Source: Pseudopedobacter sp038243635 (GTDB lineage: Bacteria > Bacteroidota > Bacteroidia > Sphingobacteriales > Sphingobacteriaceae). Taken from it: a stretch of DNA of 64,000 nucleotides. Below the pieces are notes generated by a model. The model did not search any database. It saw only the letters and a list, made by a program, of their open reading frames with translations, and had not been told where the DNA came from. Position 1 is the first letter of the stretch, and every line of letters starts with the position of its first letter. The translations under genes and the position numbers were made by a program. The stretch lies in NCBI GenBank assembly GCA_038243635.1, contig JBBSQW010000008.1:62001-126000 (forward strand), written 5' to 3'. Below are positions 55,164-63,442 of the stretch, one piece after another.

Positions 55164-56315
55164 ATGTCATCTACCTTCCAACCCATTATAGATTTTGTCA
55201 AAACTCAGTTTCCAAACCAGGACTTTATTTCTTTGCATACACCACTTTTTATAGGTAATGAAAAGAAGTACTTAATAGATGCAATCGATTCTACTTTTGT
55301 TTCTTCAGTAGGCGCTTATGTGAATCGGTTTGAAAAAATGATGTGTGAGATTACGGGCGCAAAGCACTGCGTAGCCATTGTAAATGGAACTAATGCATTA
55401 CACATGGCGTTGCTTTTAGCCAATGTTAGCGCAAATGACGAGGTTTTATCGCAGAGCTTAACCTTTATTGCGACTTGTAATGCCATCAGTTATATTGGCG
55501 CCAAACCTTTATTTATAGATATAGACAAAGATACAATTGGGATGTCTCCGGAAGCTTTGCGTGAGTTTTTGGAGTCAGCCGCTGAAATTGGATCAGACGG
55601 ATTCGCCTATAACAAAAACACTAATAAAAGAATTAAAGCTTGTGTACCGATGCATACCTTTGGTTTACCATGTAGAATCGATGAAATTGCCGCTATTTGT
55701 GAAGATTGGAATATTGTTTTAGTAGAAGATGCGGCGGAATCGTTGGGAAGTTATTATAAAGGAAAACATACGGGTGTTTTCGGAGCGATGGGCACATTTA
55801 GTTTCAACGGTAATAAGACAGTTACTTGTGGCGGTGGTGGTGCAATCATCACGGATGATGACAATATCGCTAAAAAAGCAAAGCATTTAACTACGCAGGC
55901 AAAAGTTGCTCACCCTTGGGCTTTTGTACATGATGAAATAGGTTATAATTATAGAATGCCTAATTTAAACGCTGCGCTTGCGTGTGCTCAATTGGAGCAA
56001 CTCGATAATTATATCGAAAATAAAAGAGAGCTCGCTTCATTATACCACAATTTTTTCAAGACGCAAGGTGTCAATTTTTTGAGTGAGATAGAAGAGGCTA
56101 AAGCCAATTACTGGCTAAATGCTATTTTATTTGAAAACACTGATGAAAGAGAAGCTTTTTTAGCTTTTGCAAATTCAAACGGAGTGATGTCTAGACCGGT
56201 TTGGGAGTTAATGCATCGTTTGCCCATGTTTAAAGACGCTCAAAAAGCAGACTTAAGCAACAGCGAGTATATTGTGGATAGGTTAGTTAACATCCCAAGT
56301 AGTGTGAGATTGTAA
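55164..56315 (+). CDS. legC: LegC-like sugar aminotransferase
   Basis: A 383-residue DegT/DnrJ-family PLP enzyme. The lysine site reads FSFNGNKTVTCGGGGAI, with VEDAAESLGSYYKG ahead of it and IVNGTNALHMALLL near the start. Next to LegB it is expected to aminate the 4-keto group of the nucleotide sugar. It has an N-terminal extension with FISLHTPLFIGNEKKYL typical of the LegC group. It ends 3 nt before the acetyltransferase ATG. Confidence 0.88.
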   Translation: MSSTFQPIIDFVKTQFPNQDFISLHTPLFIGNEKKYLIDAIDSTFVSSVGAYVNRFEKMMCEITGAKHCVAIVNGTNALHMALLLANVSANDEVLSQSLTFIATCNAISYIGAKPLFIDIDKDTIGMSPEALREFLESAAEIGSDGFAYNKNTNKRIKACVPMHTFGLPCRIDEIAAICEDWNIVLVEDAAESLGSYYKGKHTGVFGAMGTFSFNGNKTVTCGGGGAIITDDDNIAKKAKHLTTQAKVAHPWAFVHDEIGYNYRMPNLNAALACAQLEQLDNYIENKRELASLYHNFFKTQGVNFLSEIEEAKANYWLNAILFENTDEREAFLAFANSNGVMSRPVWELMHRLPMFKDAQKADLSNSEYIVDRLVNIPSSVRL

Positions 56316-56318
56316 TTG

Positions 56319-56954
56319 ATGGACAAAAACGCTTTAATATTGATTGGAGGTGGAGGGCATTGTAAAGCCTGCATTGATGTAATTGAGCGTGAAGGCATTT
56401 TCAATATTGTTGGAATTTTGGATGATAAAGAAAAGAAAGGAGAGTTAGTTTTAGGATATCCAATCATTGGATCAGACGATGATATTCCTGTCCTTATACA
56501 AAAAGGACATAGCTTTCTGATTACTGTAGGACAAATAAGCAGCGGCAAGCCTAGAAAAAAAATATACGAACAGATTGTGTCTTTAAACGGGAAGTTGGCC
56601 ACGGTGATTTCTCCAACAGCAACCAAATCAAAACATTCAACAATAGGCGAAGGAAGCATTATTATGAATAACTCCACCATTAATGCAGATACTTTTATTG
56701 GAGTAAACTGCATCATAAACACAGGAAGTGATGTTGAACACGACGTTACTGTAGGTAATCATTGTCACATTTCTACACATGCGGTAATAAACGGAAACTG
56801 CACATTAGGAAACGAGGTATTTCTAGGAAGCGGAAGTATTTTAAATAACGGAATTTGCATTGTAGATCAAGTTGTTTTGGGCGCAGGCTCCTTGGTCTAT
56901 AAAAATGTTACTGAAAGTGGTACATTTGCTGGATATCCACTAAGAAAAATATAA
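56319..56954 (+). CDS. PglD/NeuD-family acetyltransferase (LegH-like)
   Basis: A 211-residue protein with an N-terminal nucleotide-sugar-binding part (LILIGGGGHCKACIDVI) and a C-terminal left-handed beta-helix (VGNHCHISTHAVINGNCTLG, VFLGSGSILNNG). Such enzymes acetylate the new amino group in bacillosamine or legionaminic pathways, or O-acetylate sialic acid (NeuD). In this position it probably does the LegH step. The ATG at 56319 is preferred to the TTG one codon earlier. Confidence 0.88.
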   Translation: MDKNALILIGGGGHCKACIDVIEREGIFNIVGILDDKEKKGELVLGYPIIGSDDDIPVLIQKGHSFLITVGQISSGKPRKKIYEQIVSLNGKLATVISPTATKSKHSTIGEGSIIMNNSTINADTFIGVNCIINTGSDVEHDVTVGNHCHISTHAVINGNCTLGNEVFLGSGSILNNGICIVDQVVLGAGSLVYKNVTESGTFAGYPLRKI

Positions 56955-56956
56955 AT

Positions 56957-57967
56957 ATGGCTGAAACTATTATCATAGCAGAAGCAGGTGTAAACCATAA
57001 TGGATCTATTGATTTAGCAAAACAATTAATAGACGTTGCGGCAAAAGCTGGAGTAGATTACGTTAAATTTCAAACATTTAAAGCTGAAAAATTAGTTTCA
57101 AAACAGGCAAAAAAAGCCGACTACCAGATAGCTAACACAAACGATGGTCAAGAATCTCAGTTAGAGATGTTGAAAAAATTGGAGCTTTCAGAAGAAGAAC
57201 ATAAGCTATTAATGGCCTATTGTAGGCAAAAAGAAATTTCATTTTTTTCTACTGCATTTGATTTAGACTCTTTGCAATACCTTGCCGATATCGGATTAAC
57301 ATTGGTGAAAATTCCTTCGGGAGAAATTACTAACCTTCCGTATTTAAGAAAAGCAGCTCGTTTATTTAATAAAGTAATCATCTCTACAGGGATGGCTACT
57401 TTAAAAGAAATAGGAGACGCAATAGCTGTTTTTGTGAACGAAGATGTGAAACTAAATAACATAACTGTATTACATTGTACTACGGAATATCCTACCCCAA
57501 TGGATGAAGTGAATTTAAAGGCGATGCAAACCATTGCAAATAACTTTAAAGTAGCTGTAGGATATTCTGATCATACTGAAGGTATCGAAGTTCCTGTCGC
57601 TGCCGTAGCACTAGGTGCGTGTTTGATAGAAAAGCACTTCACGCTTGATAAGAATATGCCCGGTCCGGATCATAAAGCGTCTTTAAGACCCGATGAATTG
57701 ATTGCCATGGTAAAGGCCATTAGAAATATTGAGAGAGCGATAGCTGGTAATGGCATCAAAACACCTACCGTTTCAGAACAAAAGAATACCGTAATTGCTC
57801 GAAAAAGTATAGTAGCCGACCAAAAAATTGTTAAAGGAACAGTTTTTAACGAGCAAAACTTGACCACTAAAAGACCAGGGAATGGTATTTCTCCCATGTT
57901 ATGGGATCAAGTTATAGGCAAAGTGGCAAAAATGGATTTCGATGCAGACGATTTAATCGAATTATAG
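56957..57967 (+). CDS. legI: N-acetylneuraminate/legionaminate synthase
   Basis: A 336-residue NeuB-family enzyme that condenses PEP with a hexosamine to give a nine-carbon nonulosonic acid. The N-terminal TIM barrel has IAEAGVNHNGSIDLAKQLI, YVKFQTFKAEKL, IPSGEITNLPYL, GYSDHTEGIEVPVAAVALGA and EKHFTLDKNMPGPDHKAS. The C-terminal SAF (antifreeze-like) domain has ARKSIVADQKIVKGT. Context favours legionaminate over neuraminate, since legB and legC are present. The stop directly abuts the next start. Confidence 0.92.
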   Translation: MAETIIIAEAGVNHNGSIDLAKQLIDVAAKAGVDYVKFQTFKAEKLVSKQAKKADYQIANTNDGQESQLEMLKKLELSEEEHKLLMAYCRQKEISFFSTAFDLDSLQYLADIGLTLVKIPSGEITNLPYLRKAARLFNKVIISTGMATLKEIGDAIAVFVNEDVKLNNITVLHCTTEYPTPMDEVNLKAMQTIANNFKVAVGYSDHTEGIEVPVAAVALGACLIEKHFTLDKNMPGPDHKASLRPDELIAMVKAIRNIERAIAGNGIKTPTVSEQKNTVIARKSIVADQKIVKGTVFNEQNLTTKRPGNGISPMLWDQVIGKVAKMDFDADDLIEL

Positions 57968-59122
57968 ATGAAGATTTGTATAGCAACAGGAACCCGAGCG
58001 GAATACGGTTTGTTGAAACCCTTGATTGATAAAATCAAGGCTGACAAATTCTTCCAATTACAATTATTGGTTACAGGTGCACATCTATCCCCCGAATTCG
58101 GCTCGACCTACAATCAAATTAGAGCAGATGGATATGATTGTTTAGAAAAAGTGGAAATGCTGCTCTCTTCGGATACCGCTACTGGCATCGTAAAGTCAAT
58201 GGGATTAGGAATGATCGGTTACGCCGATGTTTTCGAGCGCTTACAACCAGACCTATTAATCATCTTAGGTGACCGTTACGAAATGTTGAGCATAGCCTCC
58301 GCTGCCATAATTTTTAAAATCCCGATTGCACATCTTCACGGTGGCGAACTCACGGAAGGAGCTTTTGATGATGCCATAAGGCATGCAATCACTAAAATGA
58401 GTGCGTTACACTTCACTTCAACTGAAGCGTATAGCAACCGGGTAATCCAGATGGGCGAACAGCCAGAAAATGTTCACAATGTAGGTGCAATTGGACTAGA
58501 TAATATAAAATCACTGCCGCTTTTAAGTAAGACAGCGCTGGAAAAGCAATTGGAGAGAAAATTCCTTAAATATACTTACCTAATTACCTTTCATCCTGAA
58601 ACGCTTGCAGATAGCCCTGTTGATATTCAATTAAAAGAACTATTAAATGCATTAGACAAACAAGAAAATAGTTTCTTTATTTTCACCAAAGCCAATGCAG
58701 ATACCAACGGTCGGGTAATTAATAAGATGATTGATGCTTACGTGAACAAAAACTCAAAGAAAGCGGTAGCATACAATTCTTTGGGTCAGTTGCGTTACTT
58801 ATCTGCCATGAAACATTGTAGCGCAGTTGTAGGAAATAGTTCTAGTGGAATAATTGAGGCGCCATCTTTTAATAAGCCAGTCATCAATATTGGAGATCGG
58901 CAGAAAGGTAGAATTCAAGGAAAAAACACTTTTAATGTAACAGCAAATTCTGGAGCGATAGACAATGCTTTTCTTAAAATAAGAATGCAATCGATCAAAG
59001 AGGAGGTAGCTAACCCCTATGGCAATGGAAATACTTCCAATAAAATAATGGATATCATTTATAAGACTGACTTAAAAAACTTGGGTCATAAATCATTCTA
59101 TAATCTTGGTATCAATGTATAA
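57968..59122 (+). CDS. legG: UDP-N-acetylglucosamine 2-epimerase, hydrolysing (NeuC/LegG)
   Basis: A 384-residue enzyme that epimerises and hydrolyses a UDP- or GDP-activated amino sugar to give the free ManNAc-type substrate of the synthase. Landmarks are CIATGTRAEYGLLKPLI, GDRYEMLSIASAA, HLHGGELTEGAFDDAIRHAI, TFHPETLA and the nucleotide-binding VVGNSSSGIIEAPSF. The gene begins right after legI and overlaps the ptmE-like gene by 8 nt. Confidence 0.93.
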   Translation: MKICIATGTRAEYGLLKPLIDKIKADKFFQLQLLVTGAHLSPEFGSTYNQIRADGYDCLEKVEMLLSSDTATGIVKSMGLGMIGYADVFERLQPDLLIILGDRYEMLSIASAAIIFKIPIAHLHGGELTEGAFDDAIRHAITKMSALHFTSTEAYSNRVIQMGEQPENVHNVGAIGLDNIKSLPLLSKTALEKQLERKFLKYTYLITFHPETLADSPVDIQLKELLNALDKQENSFFIFTKANADTNGRVINKMIDAYVNKNSKKAVAYNSLGQLRYLSAMKHCSAVVGNSSSGIIEAPSFNKPVINIGDRQKGRIQGKNTFNVTANSGAIDNAFLKIRMQSIKEEVANPYGNGNTSNKIMDIIYKTDLKNLGHKSFYNLGINV

Positions 59123-60164
59123 TTTTGACAATCACATCATTCCATCTACAGCAAGCATTAGAGATGCCTTGCAAATTATAGACGAACAAGGCTTAATAGC
59201 AAATGTTTTATTCGTGGTTAACGAGCATGCTAAGCTGGTAGGTTCTTTAACTGATGGCGATATTAGAAGGGGCCTGTTAAAAGGATCGACCTTAGAATCT
59301 TGCGTGGACTTGGTAATCAATAAAAACTTCAAATTTTTACAACAGCCAATTGAAGTGGCTTCAGTAAAGTTTTTGAAAGAACAAAATATATCGTTTGTTC
59401 CCATTCTAAATGAGGCGTTAAAAATAGTCGAAATTATTGATGTCAATAAGTATAAACCATCAATTCCCGTTCATGCGGTAATTATGGCAGGCGGCAAAGG
59501 TCAGCGCTTAATGCCATTAACAAAAGATACCCCAAAACCTTTGTTAGTAGTTGGCAATAAACCAATCATTGAACACAATATCGATAGGCTTTCAAGATTT
59601 GGAATCCAAGATATATATATCAGTGTAAATTATTTGGGCGAGCAGTTGAAAGCTTATTTTAATGATGGGAAAGCTAAGAACCTCAATATCGCCTACTTAA
59701 CTGAACAAGAATTTTTAGGAACTATTGCTTCTGTTAAATTAACAGATGACTATACGCATGATACGTTACTGGTTATGAATTCCGATTTATTAACCAATAT
59801 CGATTTTTACGCCTTTTATCGGTCTTTTATAGAAGAAGAGGCAGATATGGCCGTTGCCTCTACCAGTTACCACGTAGATATTCCGTATGCGGTAATGGAA
59901 ACCAACGGAGGTTCTCAAATTCAATCTTTAAAAGAAAAGCCCAGATATACATATTATTCTAATGCAGGAATTTATTTGATTAAAAAAGAGTTATTGGAAT
60001 TAATTCCGGATGGCGTCTTTTATAATGTTACTGATTTAATAGATCGATTGTTAGAATTGAATAAAAAAGTCGTCAGTTTTCCTATTATGGGCTATTGGTT
60101 GGATATCGGCAAACATGAAGATTTTAAAAAGGCTCAAGAAGACATCAAACATCTACAGTTATAA
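59115..60164 (+). CDS. ptmE: CBS-domain nucleotidyltransferase (PtmE-like)
   Basis: A 349-residue protein with two CBS repeats (about 1-115) and a nucleotidyltransferase domain with VIMAGGKGQRLMPLTKDTPKPLL near residue 122. In Campylobacter, PtmE makes GDP-GlcN for a GDP-linked legionaminic route, with the same CBS-transferase layout. This gene sits at the equivalent place, between legG and legF. The guanylyl specificity is inferred. ATG 59115 is chosen over TTG 59106. Confidence 0.85.
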   Translation: MYNFDNHIIPSTASIRDALQIIDEQGLIANVLFVVNEHAKLVGSLTDGDIRRGLLKGSTLESCVDLVINKNFKFLQQPIEVASVKFLKEQNISFVPILNEALKIVEIIDVNKYKPSIPVHAVIMAGGKGQRLMPLTKDTPKPLLVVGNKPIIEHNIDRLSRFGIQDIYISVNYLGEQLKAYFNDGKAKNLNIAYLTEQEFLGTIASVKLTDDYTHDTLLVMNSDLLTNIDFYAFYRSFIEEEADMAVASTSYHVDIPYAVMETNGGSQIQSLKEKPRYTYYSNAGIYLIKKELLELIPDGVFYNVTDLIDRLLELNKKVVSFPIMGYWLDIGKHEDFKKAQEDIKHLQL

Positions 60165-60167
60165 GCT

Positions 60168-60890
60168 ATGAATATATTGATAACTCTGTGCGCAAGAGGT
60201 GGTTCTAAAGGAATTCCCGGTAAAAACATTAAACTCTTAGCGGGTAAACCGTTGATTAATTATACGATCGATATCGCAAAACGTTTTTCAGCTGTTTTTA
60301 ATGCAAAAATTAGTTTGTCAACAGATGACGAAGGCATAAAACTCGTGGCTCAAAAAGACGAGATTGAAACAGACTATATGCGTCCAGCAGCGTTAGCAAG
60401 TGATACAGCTGGCAAAATTGATACAATCAAGCATTTATTGATTTATGAAGAAAAGCTGGCGGGAATTAGCTACGACTACATATTAGACTTAGATATAACA
60501 TCGCCTTTAAGAACCCTAGAAGACTTAACTGAGGCTTTTGACATTATCCAAAATGATAGCATTGCACTATCTTTATTTTCTGTAAATCCAGCTGCTAGGA
60601 ATCCATATTTCAATATGGTTGAACAGCAAGCAAACGGTTATTATGATTTAATAAAAAAATCTCCTGATGGTTCTGTCATGAGTCGGCAGAAAGCGCCAGC
60701 CGTGTATGATTTGAATGCTTCTTTTTACTTTTACAAAAGAGTTTTTTTTGATATCGACTCAAAATCCCCGATAACTACCAGCTCGTTAATTTATCAGATG
60801 AAACATATCTGTTTTGACTTAGACCATCCTATAGATTTCGAATTCTTAGAGTATCTTCTTTTAAACGATAAACTCGACTTTTTGAAATGA
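60168..60890 (+). CDS. legF: CMP-nonulosonic acid cytidylyltransferase (NeuA/LegF)
   Basis: A 240-residue CMP-sugar synthetase that activates the nine-carbon acid with CTP. The conserved N-terminal ARGGSKGIPGKNIKLLAGKP is followed by LSTDDEGIKLVA, MRPAALASDTAGKIDT and LDITSPLRT. It is separated from the ptmE-like gene by 3 nt and overlaps the next gene by 4 nt (ATGA). Confidence 0.93.
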   Translation: MNILITLCARGGSKGIPGKNIKLLAGKPLINYTIDIAKRFSAVFNAKISLSTDDEGIKLVAQKDEIETDYMRPAALASDTAGKIDTIKHLLIYEEKLAGISYDYILDLDITSPLRTLEDLTEAFDIIQNDSIALSLFSVNPAARNPYFNMVEQQANGYYDLIKKSPDGSVMSRQKAPAVYDLNASFYFYKRVFFDIDSKSPITTSSLIYQMKHICFDLDHPIDFEFLEYLLLNDKLDFLK

Positions 60891-61807
60891 AAATTTTAAT
60901 CATTGGTCTGGGTTCTATCGCCAAGAAACACATCAAAGCGTTGAGCGAATTAGGTATAAAAGCGCAGCTGTTTGCTCTAAGATTTCAGAAAAATGCGGAA
61001 GAGGAAAATGGGATAACGAATCTTTTTTCGGAAGATGATATAACTGATGACCATGATTTTGCAATTATCTCCAACCCTACTAATCTGCATTTTAAAGCCA
61101 TAGATCTTTTAATTGAAAAAGCTATTCCATTATTTATTGAAAAACCACCCTTATCTACTCTTAAAGGAGCACAAGAATTGAATATTAGGTTAACAAAAGC
61201 GAATATAAAAACTTATGTGGCTTGTAACTTAAGATTTCATCCATGCGTTGTTTATTTAAAGCAGTTGGTGGCAGAAAATAAATCAGTTATAAATGAAGTT
61301 AATATTTATTGTGGGTCTTATTTGCCCGATTGGCGACCGGGAGTAGATTATAAAAAGAACTATAGCGCAAACAAAACTCAAGGTGGCGGCGTACATTTAG
61401 ACTTGTTTCACGAGTTAGATTATACGCACTGGATATTTGGTGAGCCTAAATCAGTAAAGTCACACAAAACAAGTAATTCATCTATAAAGATAGATGCCAT
61501 TGATTACGCCAATTATATTTTAGGATATGATAGCTTCTCTTTGAGCATTATTTTAAATTATTATAGAAGAAAGCCAAAACGAACAATAGAAATACTTTTT
61601 GAAGATAGAACCATAACAGTTGATTTGATAAAAAATCAGATTCTTGAAGAAGAGAACATTATATTTTCTGATTCAGTTTTTCAAGTTTCCGACACCTATG
61701 TAAAACAGTTAGAATTTTTTATAAATCAGGTGTTAACAGGTAAAGATCAAATGAATACCTTTACAGAATCATTACAAGTATTAAAAATCTGTTTACATGA
61801 TGAATAG
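60887..61807 (+). CDS. Gfo/Idh/MocA family oxidoreductase (PtmF position)
   Basis: A 306-residue NAD(P)-dependent protein. The N-terminal Rossmann motif is IIGLGSIAKKHIKAL, the catalytic EKP is in LFIEKPPLST, and HLDLFHELDYTHWIFGEP holds the Gfo/Idh active-site histidine segment. In Campylobacter the ptm locus also has an oxidoreductase next to ptmA and ptmB. A role in making the GlcN precursor is possible but not shown. Confidence 0.85.
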   Translation: MKILIIGLGSIAKKHIKALSELGIKAQLFALRFQKNAEEENGITNLFSEDDITDDHDFAIISNPTNLHFKAIDLLIEKAIPLFIEKPPLSTLKGAQELNIRLTKANIKTYVACNLRFHPCVVYLKQLVAENKSVINEVNIYCGSYLPDWRPGVDYKKNYSANKTQGGGVHLDLFHELDYTHWIFGEPKSVKSHKTSNSSIKIDAIDYANYILGYDSFSLSIILNYYRRKPKRTIEILFEDRTITVDLIKNQILEEENIIFSDSVFQVSDTYVKQLEFFINQVLTGKDQMNTFTESLQVLKICLHDE

Positions 61808-62540
61808 ATTAGCAAATAAGGTAATCATAGTTACCGGGGGCAGTGGCCTTTTGGGCAGGGAGATTATAAAAAGATTGAATAGTGAGGAAGCCATTTGTGT
61901 TAACTTCGAAATTAATGTAATTGACAGTGACGACGGTTTGTTGGTAAATGTAGATGTTACCAATGAAGAATCTGTGAAAAATGGCGTTGCAAAGGTTTTT
62001 AGAAAATTTGGGAGAATAAATGGGCTGGTCAATAACGCGTACCCACGAACTAAAGACTGGGGAAAAAAATTTGAAGATATTGATTTCGAATCTTGGAGAA
62101 AAAACATTGATTGGCAACTAAATAGTTGCTTTATCATGAGTCAAGTTGTTGCCAAATACATGGCCGAGCAAAAATTTGGCGCAATTGTAAATTTGGCATC
62201 TATTTATGGCGTGGTTGGACCTAATTTTTCTGTTTACGAAGGTACAGAGATGACGATGCCCGCAGCTTATTCCGCAATAAAAGGGGGCTTAATTAATTTT
62301 ACCAGGTACCTTTCCTCTTATTTAGGAGAAAATCAAATACGGGTTAATGTGGTGTCTCCTGGAGGTATCTTTGATCATCAACCAGACTCATTTGTAAAAA
62401 AATATGAGGAAATTGTTCCTATGAGAAGAATGGGCTTACCCGAAGATATATCGCCGGCAGTTGCATTTTTACTATCGGATGATGCGAAGTATATAACAGG
62501 ACAAAATTTAGTAGTTGATGGCGGGTGGACTGCAATTTAA
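61797..62540 (+). CDS. ptmA: SDR family oxidoreductase (PtmA-like)
   Basis: A 247-residue classical short-chain dehydrogenase: cofactor motif VTGGSGLLGREIIKRL, NNAYPRT (NNA motif), serine in VNLASIYG, and YSAIKGGLINFTRYLS (YxxxK), ending in the usual TGQNLVVDGGW. It overlaps the previous gene by 11 nt. Position and family match PtmA of the Campylobacter legionaminic locus. The substrate is not shown. Confidence 0.85.
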   Translation: MMNRLANKVIIVTGGSGLLGREIIKRLNSEEAICVNFEINVIDSDDGLLVNVDVTNEESVKNGVAKVFRKFGRINGLVNNAYPRTKDWGKKFEDIDFESWRKNIDWQLNSCFIMSQVVAKYMAEQKFGAIVNLASIYGVVGPNFSVYEGTEMTMPAAYSAIKGGLINFTRYLSSYLGENQIRVNVVSPGGIFDHQPDSFVKKYEEIVPMRRMGLPEDISPAVAFLLSDDAKYITGQNLVVDGGWTAI

Positions 62541-62563
62541 AATTAGAACTCAATTTAAAGGAT

Positions 62564-63441
62564 ATGAAATATTGTGTAATGCCAAATATCAGACCTAGTA
62601 TTTCTTTCAACGAAAAAGGTGTTTGTTCAGCATATCATGCTTATGACAAAAGAGAGAACATTGATTACGAAAAGCGTTTTAAGAGTTAAAGGTTTTATGT
62701 GATAAGTACAGAGGAGCTAATGGAGAAAACGGCTACGATTGTATGATAGCTATAAGCGGGGGTAAAGACAGCCATTTTCAGTTCTATATGTTTAAGGAGA
62801 TTTTAAGGATGAATCCTTTGTTGGTAAGCGTGGAAGATAATTTTAAAATGAGAGAGACGGGTAAACATAATATTAAAAATATTTCTGAAACTTTCGGATG
62901 TGAGTTAATATCAATGAAGCCAAATGCTAAAGCCCAAAAAAGTATGATAAAATATACATTTGAGAAATTAACCAAAAAAGATTTAAACTTTTTTCAGCCA
63001 CCCGTTCAAGAAGATCTTGATAAATTAGAACCTATATATTTAAGTTATTTTGTAGAATGGAATAGTTTCAATAACTACGAACTGGCGAAAAGAAAAGGAT
63101 TTCACGATTTAACACATGAACGGTATAGAACACATTACGTAGAAAATTTCGATCAAATTGATACGCCAACATATTTAGTGCATTCTTGGATGAAGTATCC
63201 TAAATTTGGACACGCTTCCGCTACTGATTATGCCGCAAGAATGGTTAGATATGGGTTAATTAATAGAGAAGAAGCTTTTGAATTAGTAAAAAAACACGAT
63301 AATGCTTTAGATTCACGCTCTGTTAGAGAGTTTTGCGAATTTATGGGATATACGGAACCCGAGTTTTGGGAGATTGTAGATACATTATACAACGAAGAGT
63401 TATTTAAGAAAGATGATTTGGGTAATTGGTCATTAAGATAA
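62564..63441 (+). pseudogene. N-acetyl sugar amidotransferase (PtmG/WbpG-like), decayed
   Basis: Reading from ATG 62564 gives 41 residues (MKYCVMPNIRPSISF, then GVCSAYHAYDKRENIDYEKRF) and a TAA. One base shift at 62681-62685 restores KELKVLCDKYRGANGENGYD and the ATP-pyrophosphatase loop AISGGKDSHFQFYM, to the C-terminus at 63441. Further damage: the N-terminal zinc motif (family KYCKKCVMP) lacks a Cys, the second site has Tyr for Cys (VCSAY for VCSAC), and the region between FEKLTKKDLNF and the family C-terminal part is about 75-85 residues too short. This looks like real decay, not a read error. Confidence 0.82.
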
Positions 63442-63442
63442 G

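Noticed and set aside
56957..57967. Sialic acid (Neu5Ac) synthase reading of the NeuB-type gene
   Set aside because: legB, legC and an acetyltransferase in the same run fit a di-amino nonulosonate better than Neu5Ac. Not excluded, but less likely.
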